DNA of 42,912 nucleotides from CALBLZ01 sp041917855 (GTDB taxonomy: Bacteria > Patescibacteriota > UBA1384 > CAILIB01): NCBI GenBank assembly GCA_041917855.1, contig JAYRWT010000072.1, forward strand, positions 1 to 42,912, written 5' to 3'. A program made the translations under genes and the position numbers. The notes below the pieces were generated by a model that was given only the letters and a program-made list of their open reading frames with translations, had not been told where the DNA came from and searched no databases. This document shows positions 7,702 to 13,903 of this stretch, in pieces (position 1 is the stretch's first letter; each line of letters starts with the position of its first letter).

Positions 7702-9026
7702 GGCAGCAGCACCGCTTTCTCACCCGTCAGCTTTTCCCACCTCGCTCGGATGACCTCGGCATAAACCGGCGACTTTTCCATGATGCAGCAGCGGCGCTTC
7801 ATCTTGGTAGCTGCCATGAGGGTAGAGCCCGAACCGCCAAACGGCTCGAGGATTAAGTCTCCCCGCTTCGTTAGCACCTTGATGTACGGGATGAGAATCT
7901 CCAAGGGCTTCGTGCCGAAGATTACCCCCTGCCCCGAGCTTTTCTCATCGCTTGCGCGGTATTCAATGAAGTCGGTGGGACAAAGACCTGAACCTTTGAC
8001 GTAGTTTTCCCAGTGCGGCTTGCCGGTGATGGCAAAGAGGGCGGTTTCATACTCTTGTTGTAGCCCGTCTTCTTCCGGCTCATGGTTGTACTCAATATCT
8101 TCGGTCTTGCTAGCACCTACCATGGCAATGTCGTGTTTAGAGAAGAACTTGCGCTTGGCCGAGAAGCCTTGGTGGCGGTTCTCAATGTGCCAGACGATCA
8201 TGTTCTTCACCTTCCAGTACTTCTCCATCTCTCCCCAGATGACGCGGAGGTTCTTCCAGTTCTCATAAACGATGATGGAGAAGTGCTCTTTGGCAGCAGC
8301 ATGCACGTTCGCCATCCAGAGCTCGGTGAAGTTGTCTGGGAGGGAATCAGTTTCGAGGTAGCGGCGATTCTTCTTGGCGCCAAACCCCTCTACCCGACTC
8401 TCCCCTTTATTCACCTTGCCGTGCAGGTAGTCCAAGATATACGGTGGGTCGGTCAGGCACATGTCCGCCTTTTCGCCCTGCATGAGCTTTTCCATGTCGG
8501 CTGGCACGGTTGAGTCACCTACCAGAAGTCGGCTTTCGCCAAACGCCCAGAGCTGCCCTTTCTGCATTTCTTGCTCTTGAATGCCCAGCTTTTCTAACTC
8601 TTTCTTGAGGTCAAACTGCTCGACGTTGTGCTCAAAATCAAAGATGAGATCGAGCTCGGAAGACTTAAAGCCGATGTCAGCCAGAAAGGTTTCGTCAAAA
8701 GAGGCTAATTTTTGGTAGTCGAACTCGCCCAGGTTCTTGTTGAGCCGAATATTGAGCTCTTTCTCCTTTTCCTCAGTGAGCGAGACGAAGACGACCGGGA
8801 CTTCGGTGAAGCCAAGCTCCTTGGCGATTTCCAGGCGGAAGTGCCCGCCGATGACGATATTCTCCCGCTCAGGGTTCTTGTTGACGATGAGCGGATCGAC
8901 CATACCGAACCGCTGGATGGATTCGGTTAGTTTTTTCTTTTCTTCCTCACCCCATTTGCGCGGGTTGTATACAGCGGGGTTGAGGGTTTCGACGGGAACG
9001 TGGGTAATTTTAAGTTCAGGTTTCAT
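7698..9026 (-). CDS. ParB-domain DNA methyltransferase, element A
   Basis: This 442-residue protein combines an N-terminal ParB/Srx-like domain (N-P-R-K-W near residue 21, then V-I-G-G-H-F-R-L) with an adenine-N6 or cytosine-N4 DNA methyltransferase. The catalytic T-D-P-P-Y comes before the SAM-binding F-G-G-S-G-S-T, the beta-class order. Such fusions are common in phages and conjugative elements, where they modify element DNA. No partner restriction enzyme is seen. It heads a two-gene unit with the terminase-small-like gene. The mRNA has a leader of about 200 nt starting from an extended -10 promoter at 9241-9249. A homologous fusion is at 29730-31025. Confidence 0.9.
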   Translation of the reverse strand: MKPELKITHVPVETLNPAVYNPRKWGEEEKKKLTESIQRFGMVDPLIVNKNPERENIVIGGHFRLEIAKELGFTEVPVVFVSLTEEKEKELNIRLNKNLGEFDYQKLASFDETFLADIGFKSSELDLIFDFEHNVEQFDLKKELEKLGIQEQEMQKGQLWAFGESRLLVGDSTVPADMEKLMQGEKADMCLTDPPYILDYLHGKVNKGESRVEGFGAKKNRRYLETDSLPDNFTELWMANVHAAAKEHFSIIVYENWKNLRVIWGEMEKYWKVKNMIVWHIENRHQGFSAKRKFFSKHDIAMVGASKTEDIEYNHEPEEDGLQQEYETALFAITGKPHWENYVKGSGLCPTDFIEYRASDEKSSGQGVIFGTKPLEILIPYIKVLTKRGDLILEPFGGSGSTLMAATKMKRRCCIMEKSPVYAEVIRARWEKLTGEKAVLLP

Positions 9027-9234
9027 AAGTTCGCATTAAATAAAAAATGCGCACCGACCACAGTAAAACAAACCTCCAAAAGAGGAATATCTAATGTGGG
9101 CATCGTGCGACACTTCTCAGTTCATACAACTTACGGCTCACGCTCCCATGGCGAGGAGGGTCCAATAATGTGAATCTGGTTGTCGGAAGCCTAAGCTTCG
9201 GAATGCCAGCGGGATACTAAGGTACTAGTGCGTT
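9027..9234 (-). promoter_or_regulatory. Long 5' leader of the methyltransferase gene, probably structured
   Basis: About 207 nt lie between the inferred start site and the ATG, with no open frame of note. On the minus strand there is a GAAGC-TTAG-GCTTC hairpin inside CTGG/CCAG, a CCTC-TTTTG-GAGG hairpin followed by TTTGTTTT near 9066-9090, and a CGCAT/ATGCG hairpin with a T-rich loop right before the start. This could be an attenuator or an orphan structured RNA. It matches no riboswitch I know. Confidence 0.45.
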
Positions 9235-9240
9235 ACTTCT

Positions 9241-9249
9241 ATTATAACA
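9241..9249 (-). promoter_or_regulatory. Extended -10 promoter of the methyltransferase leader
   Basis: Minus-strand TGTTATAAT is a perfect -10 with the TG extension. The -35 position reads GAAAAG, which is weak, as is usual for extended -10 promoters. Confidence 0.6.
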
Positions 9250-9282
9250 GCTCAAAAAGTGTGCTTTTCGGACCTAAAATCA

Positions 9283-10506
9283 CTACTTTTTCGGGATATA
9301 CACCTTTGAGTTTACATATTGATAGAAAAATTGCTTCTTTTTTTCGTCATAGCCCATCTCTGGCGGCAACATCGCCTTTTCCTTAAGCACCTTATTTAAC
9401 ATCTCTTCTTTCTTTTTTATTACGGGGAGCAATGACTTATAGAGAAAGTCGCGCGCACGTTTATACTCTAAACCATGCCTTGAAGGATCCCCCCAGCGAA
9501 CCATATTGAAATATATTGAAGAAATTGCGGGATATGAACCTTGCTGAAGGCTCTTATCAATTTGTTCCCAAATTTGATTTAATAAAGCTTCTCTAATTTG
9601 TGAAGTTGAGTTATTACCTTCATCCAACACGTGACCGAAGGTCATTTCAGCTATTTGCCTTGCATCCTCATGCTCAGATTGTCTGCTTAGTACGTCTAAA
9701 AATTCAAAGGCTCTAAGACAGAGTGAGCCCGAGAAGTTATTGCCAAAAACGTTATCAAATTGAGGAATAACTTCTGAAGAAACAAGCCCATTCTTTTCAA
9801 TAGAAGCTCCATAGATATCAATAGATTTTTGAAAAACACTCCCGATGTCACCTAAAAATTTTCTGACGAGAACTTTTACCTCATTTGACACGTTTTCCGT
9901 ATCAGGCAAAAAACTTGCAAAGACTATTAGATTACTAAAGCCGTTTGAGAAAAACCTTGCAGTTCCAAAATTGCCCTGCGAACTTTTAGCTTCACAATAT
10001 GCCCGAACAGCTTTTTCTAAGGCCGTCGTATAAGTACTGAGGTAGTTTTCTCCATAAATATTGCTAGTCACGTTAAATGGGTAAGTATACCTTTCCCATA
10101 TGAACCCAATCTCTAGATTCAAAAAGATCTTTGGCTCAGAAAATACTGCATCAACAACAGATGCATATGAATCTATACCTCGAAAGGAAGGGGCATGTTG
10201 TAAATAAAAAAATGATTCTGGCACCCTAAATAAGTTGCCTACCATATTATTTAGAGCATCAACTGCAAACGTCTTATTCTTCACTTTGTTATCTGTAAAA
10301 CAGCTCAGCAGAAGAAAACAAAATCTTCTATGTTTTTTAACTAAATATTCTGCAATATGTCGCTCTGATGTAACACAATTCAGTAGCGCCGATGCAAATT
10401 CTGCTGACTTCGCATCTTCTGACAATCTAGCCATTGCAGGCACGTTTTGTTCTACAATCTCTAAAATTACTTCTGCGTCAGTATTTGAAAGCTCAGAAAG
10501 AAGCAC
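9283..10506 (-). CDS. Large soluble protein of unknown function (3' part of a frameshifted pair)
   Basis: The 407-residue frame opens with GTG at 10506 and has no ribosome binding site, ATG or promoter of its own. It is alpha-helical in appearance, with a charged C-terminus and no motif I recognise. Translation in this frame extends upstream in sense to the slippery heptamer at 10536-10542, giving a smooth continuation of the membrane protein at 10467-11075. I therefore think it is made as the C-terminal part of a fusion of about 597 residues. The pair is visibly AT-rich compared with its neighbours, a sign of separate transfer. It ends 34 nt before the methyltransferase promoter. Confidence 0.7.
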   Translation of the reverse strand: MLLSELSNTDAEVILEIVEQNVPAMARLSEDAKSAEFASALLNCVTSERHIAEYLVKKHRRFCFLLLSCFTDNKVKNKTFAVDALNNMVGNLFRVPESFFYLQHAPSFRGIDSYASVVDAVFSEPKIFLNLEIGFIWERYTYPFNVTSNIYGENYLSTYTTALEKAVRAYCEAKSSQGNFGTARFFSNGFSNLIVFASFLPDTENVSNEVKVLVRKFLGDIGSVFQKSIDIYGASIEKNGLVSSEVIPQFDNVFGNNFSGSLCLRAFEFLDVLSRQSEHEDARQIAEMTFGHVLDEGNNSTSQIREALLNQIWEQIDKSLQQGSYPAISSIYFNMVRWGDPSRHGLEYKRARDFLYKSLLPVIKKKEEMLNKVLKEKAMLPPEMGYDEKKKQFFYQYVNSKVYIPKK

Positions 10507-11075
10507 AAAATAAAATCTTTCTGCATACTTTTTACTAAAAAACTTTTACGGAAAAGGCCAACTACTACGTAGTAAATTAGTCCAGATAAAAAGCATACGT
10601 AGGCTAATACTTCCCATAATATGGGATAAGACCATTTTGGGGCCGAAATAATTCCTAAAGAGGGAAATATCGAAGCAAAAAGTGCACAAATCAACCCAAC
10701 TACACACATTCCCCAAAGAATCATTTCTGAGTATTTCCACAAGATTCGGTGCCTAATCTTCCATTTCTTGTCTGAAAGCTGATAGGCAGCAAACAAAAGA
10801 CCAACTGCTGCCAGCGCGCCACCTAAATCAAAGTAAACAGTAGGGTTCTGAGGATTATAAATACAACCACGAACAAAACTATAGGTAGAGAAAAAGCATG
10901 TCTGCCATGGGGTATTTACCGCTCCAGGAAATATTTCTGTAATGCTTTGCATTACTTTAAGAATAGCAATGCTACATAGGAATGATAGTCCATCCCACTG
11001 TCTCATTTGTCTCAGTATCAGAGTAGCTCGAAGGTTCCACAACATACCGCAACCCCCGTGATTCATCTCTGGCAC
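10467..11075 (-). CDS. Integral membrane protein (5' part of a frameshifted pair)
   Basis: The 202-residue product has about four or five hydrophobic segments (around residues 30-50, 83-100, 120-140 and 150-175). The GTG start at 11075 is chosen because GGAGGGG lies 5 nt upstream; an ATG three codons later would be spaced too far. Its last 22 codons after the T-TTT-TTA heptamer read as a low-quality tail, while the -1 frame continues into the 9283-10506 protein. The membrane domain would anchor the soluble domain. I recognise no family. It is AT-rich. Confidence 0.65.
   Translation of the reverse strand: MPEMNHGGCGMLWNLRATLILRQMRQWDGLSFLCSIAILKVMQSITEIFPGAVNTPWQTCFFSTYSFVRGCIYNPQNPTVYFDLGGALAAVGLLFAAYQLSDKKWKIRHRILWKYSEMILWGMCVVGLICALFASIFPSLGIISAPKWSYPILWEVLAYVCFLSGLIYYVVVGLFRKSFLVKSMQKDFILCFFLSFQILTQK
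10494..10542 (-). other. Candidate -1 programmed frameshift site
   Basis: On the minus strand the zero frame reads AG-T TTT TTA, a canonical X-XXY-YYZ heptamer (10536-10542). After a 12-nt spacer, CAGAAAGA (10516-10523) pairs perfectly with TCTTTCTG (10494-10501). Slipping -1 at TTA enters the downstream frame exactly. The downstream frame has a stop just upstream of the heptamer, so it can only be entered here or at the GTG. Confidence 0.55.
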
Positions 11076-11096
11076 AGAATCCCCTCCAGAGTTCCC

Positions 11097-11113
11097 AGAC
11101 CGTCAAGCTCTAT
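11097..11113. repeat. Dispersed motif, copy A
   Basis: AGACCGTCAAGCTCTAT, near-identical to copies at 12020-12036, 12902-12918 and 35075-35092. With copy B it also shares a downstream ATCGAACCT and TTACTCTGAA. On the minus strand the motif resembles a tRNA D-arm (TAGAGC). Confidence 0.55.
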
Positions 11114-11292
11114 CGCATAGGAACAGCATCGAACCTCCCTGCTTACTCTGAAGAACCTTTAGATAATACTGATAAGGTAGGTTCCACATTCACTCCGTTT
11201 TACCTAAAAGGCTTTACCAATATTACGCACAGCACAATGGGTAAAGGATACTTAAAACCGTCTTTCCCTATGCCACATGTGTTAACAGGGCG

Positions 11293-11327
11293 TTGACAAA
11301 CCAGGTTAAAACATGTATGTTTTAACC
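11293..11327 (+). promoter_or_regulatory. Consensus promoter overlapped by a perfect 24-bp palindrome
   Basis: TTGACA (11293-11298), 17 nt and TATGTT (11316-11321). A perfect palindrome spans 11304-11327: GGTTAAAACAT, GT, then its exact reverse complement. It covers the -10, as expected for a repressor operator. Only a short RNA and a terminator-like hairpin follow. Confidence 0.65.
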
Positions 11328-11383
11328 ATCACCACGAAAAGGGATCCGAACGGTTAATTGCCTAAGGAGCCCTTTTCTTTTTG
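11328..11383 (+). ncRNA. Candidate short RNA of about 55 nt
   Basis: Between the promoter at 11293 and a terminator-like hairpin (GAAAAGGG 11336-11343 with CCCTTTTC 11370-11377, then TTTTTG) there is no open frame. The RNA would end just before the 3' end of the convergent NYN gene, so it may be an independent small RNA or an antisense boundary. Confidence 0.4.
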
Positions 11384-11385
11384 TA

Positions 11386-11907
11386 TTAGCGACGTATTTT
11401 CTTTTGAACCTCAGCCGCGTCTAAGGCATCAAAATATTCTGAGCCCAGTTTTTTATACAATGATGAAGCTTTGCGTTTTTCCGGGAAGAGAACTTTCGCC
11501 AACTTCTTCTGCTCAATAAGAAAATCAACGAGAAGCTTATAATCGCCATCACCAGAAACCAGTACGATCCCATCAAACTTCTCCCTCAGATACAGCCGTT
11601 TCATGACATGGAAAATAATGTCGGAATCGACATTCCCCTTTTTCTTGCCAATCATGGTTGAACTATGCTCACGAAACATGAGCACAAATCCTGCACGTTG
11701 AATCTGCTCGTACAAATCTTGGTATTCCTCATGCACTACGCCCAAAAAGTAGTACGCTGTTTCTACGTGGTACTTGTCATTAAGGTATGTCCGAAACCGA
11801 GCGAGGTCTAATTTCCAAGCATCTTTTTCACGCTTAGCAGTACCCATGTGCAGGTTCTGCCCGTCGATGAACGCAAGGTTTGATACGCTTGGTTTTTGCT
11901 TATTCAT
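11386..11907 (-). CDS. NYN-domain (LabA/DUF88-like) putative ribonuclease
   Basis: This 173-residue protein has the PIN-like NYN fold signature: F-I-D-G-Q-N-L near the N-terminus, N-V-D-S-D in the middle and V-S-G-D-G-D-Y further on. These supply the acidic metal-binding residues of a nuclease site. Family members cleave or process RNA; the substrate here is unknown. The ATG at 11907 is preferred. A GTG six codons upstream is open but also lacks a ribosome binding site. It stands alone on the minus strand, facing the palindrome-controlled short RNA unit whose terminator lies directly at its 3' end. Confidence 0.85.
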   Translation of the reverse strand: MNKQKPSVSNLAFIDGQNLHMGTAKREKDAWKLDLARFRTYLNDKYHVETAYYFLGVVHEEYQDLYEQIQRAGFVLMFREHSSTMIGKKKGNVDSDIIFHVMKRLYLREKFDGIVLVSGDGDYKLLVDFLIEQKKLAKVLFPEKRKASSLYKKLGSEYFDALDAAEVQKKIRR

Positions 11908-12205
11908 ATGGTTTGAATGTACCACTTTCGCGGTTTCTACGCCAGGTTCGGAGGTAAACCGTAAGACTTAGAAAACAGAGCAAGTATCTAAAGAAGCGCC
12001 AAATCACCAAAACCAATCAAGACCGTCACGCTCTATTTATGAAGAATGGTATCGAACCTTCTCCTTTACTCTGAAACAATCGCCATATATTCCTCCAGAC
12101 GGGTTCTAGTTATATTCCGTGCACTATTGAATTCAAGTAAAAAGTCAGGAGTTATCGAGTCGATTATTGCTTCTCAAGCCGTACTCCCCCATTCGGAATT
12201 CCTGC
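11908..12205. other. Intergenic region with motif copy B
   Basis: No gene is seen. It holds the dispersed motif (12020-12036), the shared ATCGAACCT and TTACTCTGAA stretches at about 12050-12075, and a leaderless promoter at its right end. Confidence 0.4.
12020..12036. repeat. Dispersed motif, copy B
   Basis: AGACCGTCACGCTCTAT, one mismatch from copy A. The next 45 bases also align with those after copy A. The reverse strand downstream shows GGTTCGATACC, a T-loop-like string, then TAGAGC. Confidence 0.55.
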
Positions 12206-12211
12206 TAGAAT
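12206..12211 (+). promoter_or_regulatory. -10 element of a leaderless promoter
   Basis: TAGAAT ends 6 nt before the ATG at 12218, so transcription would begin at or near the start codon. No ribosome binding site is present. The -35 is not clear. The same spacing is seen before the S24 regulator gene at 31843. Confidence 0.5.
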
Positions 12212-12217
12212 ACCTGT

Positions 12218-12817
12218 ATGCAAATAGAAATCGAGGCCAAGTTTACCGATATCAATCCCGCTGACCTACGGGAAAAACTCAATAGCGTAGGCGCAAGCCT
12301 TGTCCATGAAGAGCGTCTCATGCGTCGTAAGAATTACGACTACCCAGACCATAGCTTAGAGGCAAAAGGTGGATGGATTCGCGTACGAGACGAAGGTGAT
12401 CAGGTGACGCTTGCTTACAAACAACTTAATGACCGGACTCTCCACGGCACTCAGGAAGTGTCGCTTGTCGTGGAAGATTTTGACCGCATGGGACTATTTC
12501 TTACATCGGTAGGGTTCGAACTTACCGCCTATCAAGAAACCAAGCGCGAGAAGTGGATGCTCCATGATGTTGAAATAACCATCGACACCTGGCCATGGAT
12601 CCCTTCATTTTGCGAACTAGAGGGGCCAAGTGAAGATAAGGTAAAAGCTGTAGCGGCTACTTTAGGCTTTGTGTGGCAAAATGCCATGCATGGGAGCGTA
12701 GAGAACGTCTACGTCATGCACTATGCTGTAACTGAACTTGAGGTATGCAGCTGGCCAAAGATTACTTTTGATCCCGTGCCTACTGAAGTTGAGGCAAAGC
12801 GAATTACCCGATCTTAG
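12218..12817 (+). CDS. CYTH-domain protein (class IV adenylate cyclase/thiamine-triphosphatase-like)
   Basis: The 199-residue protein begins with the E-I-E-A-K-F signature (ExExK) of the CYTH superfamily. Further conserved charged positions follow: W-I-R-V-R-D-E, T-L-A-Y-K-Q, C-E-L-E-G. These line the triphosphate tunnel, where metal-bound triphosphate substrates are hydrolysed or cyclised. About 25 extra residues follow the usual domain. The substrate cannot be told from sequence: tripolyphosphate, thiamine triphosphate or ATP are possible. It is a single gene with a leaderless promoter, and the next terminator is at 12960-12996. Confidence 0.85.
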   Translation: MQIEIEAKFTDINPADLREKLNSVGASLVHEERLMRRKNYDYPDHSLEAKGGWIRVRDEGDQVTLAYKQLNDRTLHGTQEVSLVVEDFDRMGLFLTSVGFELTAYQETKREKWMLHDVEITIDTWPWIPSFCELEGPSEDKVKAVAATLGFVWQNAMHGSVENVYVMHYAVTELEVCSWPKITFDPVPTEVEAKRITRS

Positions 12818-12901
12818 CTCATATAAGGTTCTATCCGATACTTTAAGGCTTGGAATACGCTTTATATATCTATGGAAGCCCCAAACCCGTCAATTCAGTC
12901 A

Positions 12902-12918
12902 AGACCGTCACGCTCTAC
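12902..12918. repeat. Dispersed motif, copy C
   Basis: AGACCGTCACGCTCTAC. It matches copy B at 16 of 17 positions and is followed within 45 bases by a terminator, as is copy D. Confidence 0.55.
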
Positions 12919-12959
12919 CAAATTGCAATTAGTTCCGCATTCCCATTTGCTATCAGGGA

Positions 12960-12996
12960 AAACGAGAGGCTCCGAGAAATCGGGGCTTTTCGTTTT
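12960..12996 (+). terminator. Intrinsic terminator after motif copy C
   Basis: GCTCCGA (12969-12975) and TCGGGGC (12980-12986) enclose a GAAA loop. Outer A-rich and T-rich arms extend the stem and a T run follows. It could end the CYTH transcript or a short transcript over motif C. Confidence 0.7.
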
Positions 12997-13196
12997 TAAC
13001 CTGATTTTGCTCCTGATAAATGACTTAACTTCCGAGTTAGTTGAGCCATATTATCAAGTTCTGAAAAGTTCGATTCCCTTTCCCTGTAAGGCCTAGTTTG
13101 CCTATTTGGTTCCACCCGCACTCTTTGCTTGAAGCCACATAATACAAGGTAGACGTATCCACCTAAATCAGCCCCGCACCAACCTTACCCTCAGTT
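12997..13196. other. Intergenic region, no gene seen
   Basis: About 200 bases separate this terminator from the 3' end of the copper island. A TTCGATTCC string near 13070 looks like a tRNA T-loop, but no acceptor or anticodon stem can be built around it. No terminator for the minus-strand operon is evident. Confidence 0.35.
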
Positions 13197-13586
13197 CTAG
13201 ACCGCTTTCCTTTCCTTGATATCCATCAGTGAAGCCAGCGGGACGAGAATTGTCAGCTGCATCAGGGGAAGCAGCCCTACGCCTCCGATCATCGGCATAT
13301 TGGAGCTGTACGACCACATTCCCAAGCCTTGGGCGGCCAATTCAAAAAATAATGCCGTCACCCCTCCCCCAATTCCAAGCACGCACAGCTTAAATGGCGT
13401 ACCGCCCTTCATCTTATTAACTATCGCCAAGAGAACCACGGTAACTACCGCATCAACAAGCGATGCCAGCAGGTGCATGGGAACATGCGCCCAAAACCCT
13501 TCATAACCCGCATAGAGGGGCATTTGGCTATTTTCCCATACAAAGTTAAGCAAGTAGGCAATAACAAACGTCCTACCCAATTTCAT
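13197..13586 (-). CDS. Four-TM membrane protein, end of the copper island
   Basis: The 129-residue protein has about four hydrophobic helices and a short basic C-terminus (KERKAV). It starts 3 nt after the stop of the upstream gene, so it belongs to the same minus-strand transcript. I recognise no family. Two His and several Met residues are scattered, too few to claim metal binding. Confidence 0.7.
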   Translation of the reverse strand: MKLGRTFVIAYLLNFVWENSQMPLYAGYEGFWAHVPMHLLASLVDAVVTVVLLAIVNKMKGGTPFKLCVLGIGGGVTALFFELAAQGLGMWSYSSNMPMIGGVGLLPLMQLTILVPLASLMDIKERKAV

Positions 13587-13589
13587 GCC

Positions 13590-13781
13590 CTAGTTATTCC
13601 GCTTATTTACCCGGAACATTCCCCAGGCATGCAGCACTAAGCCTATGGCCATGATTACGATTGCCCAGGTCTGGTTGAAGTACTGCTGCAGCAGGATGCC
13701 AAGCCCGAAGGCGATAAAGCTTGCCCCAAAGACCGAGGCTTCGTATTCAAAGGTGGTCGCGTGAGTAAGGTGGTTTTTCAT
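13590..13781 (-). CDS. Small two-TM membrane protein
   Basis: This protein has 63 residues and two hydrophobic segments (about 17-34 and 39-56) ending in R-V-N-K-R-N-N. The start overlaps the stop of the 34-residue gene upstream by 4 nt (ATGA), so translation is coupled. The function is unknown; co-transcription with the copper ATPase suggests an envelope role. Confidence 0.7.
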   Translation of the reverse strand: MKNHLTHATTFEYEASVFGASFIAFGLGILLQQYFNQTWAIVIMAIGLVLHAWGMFRVNKRNN

Positions 13782-13882
13782 GATACGAGTTTAATTACGA
13801 TATAAATTCCTAAACCGATAAGAACAATCCAGCAGAACCAGTACATGAACTGCTCGTAGGTGGTGCGCTTCCCTTTCGCCAT
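13778..13882 (-). CDS. 34-residue single-TM membrane peptide
   Basis: This is a very short gene with one of the best ribosome binding sites in the region (AAAGGAGG, 4 nt before the ATG at 13882). The product is a basic N-terminus (MAKGKRTTYE) followed by one hydrophobic helix. The stop overlaps the next start (ATGA). Its size and place beside a P-type ATPase recall small accessory subunits of ATPases, but that is inference. Confidence 0.7.
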   Translation of the reverse strand: MAKGKRTTYEQFMYWFCWIVLIGLGIYIVIKLVS

Positions 13883-13903
13883 ATTCCTCCTTTGTTAGGT
13901 TTG

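Noticed and set aside
12020..12075. A tRNA gene or a permuted tRNA on the minus strand
   Set aside because: T-loop-like and D-arm-like strings occur, but no acceptor stem or anticodon stem-loop can be paired.
13050..13090. tRNA suggested by a TTCGATTCC string
   Set aside because: The T-stem is weak and no other arm is found.
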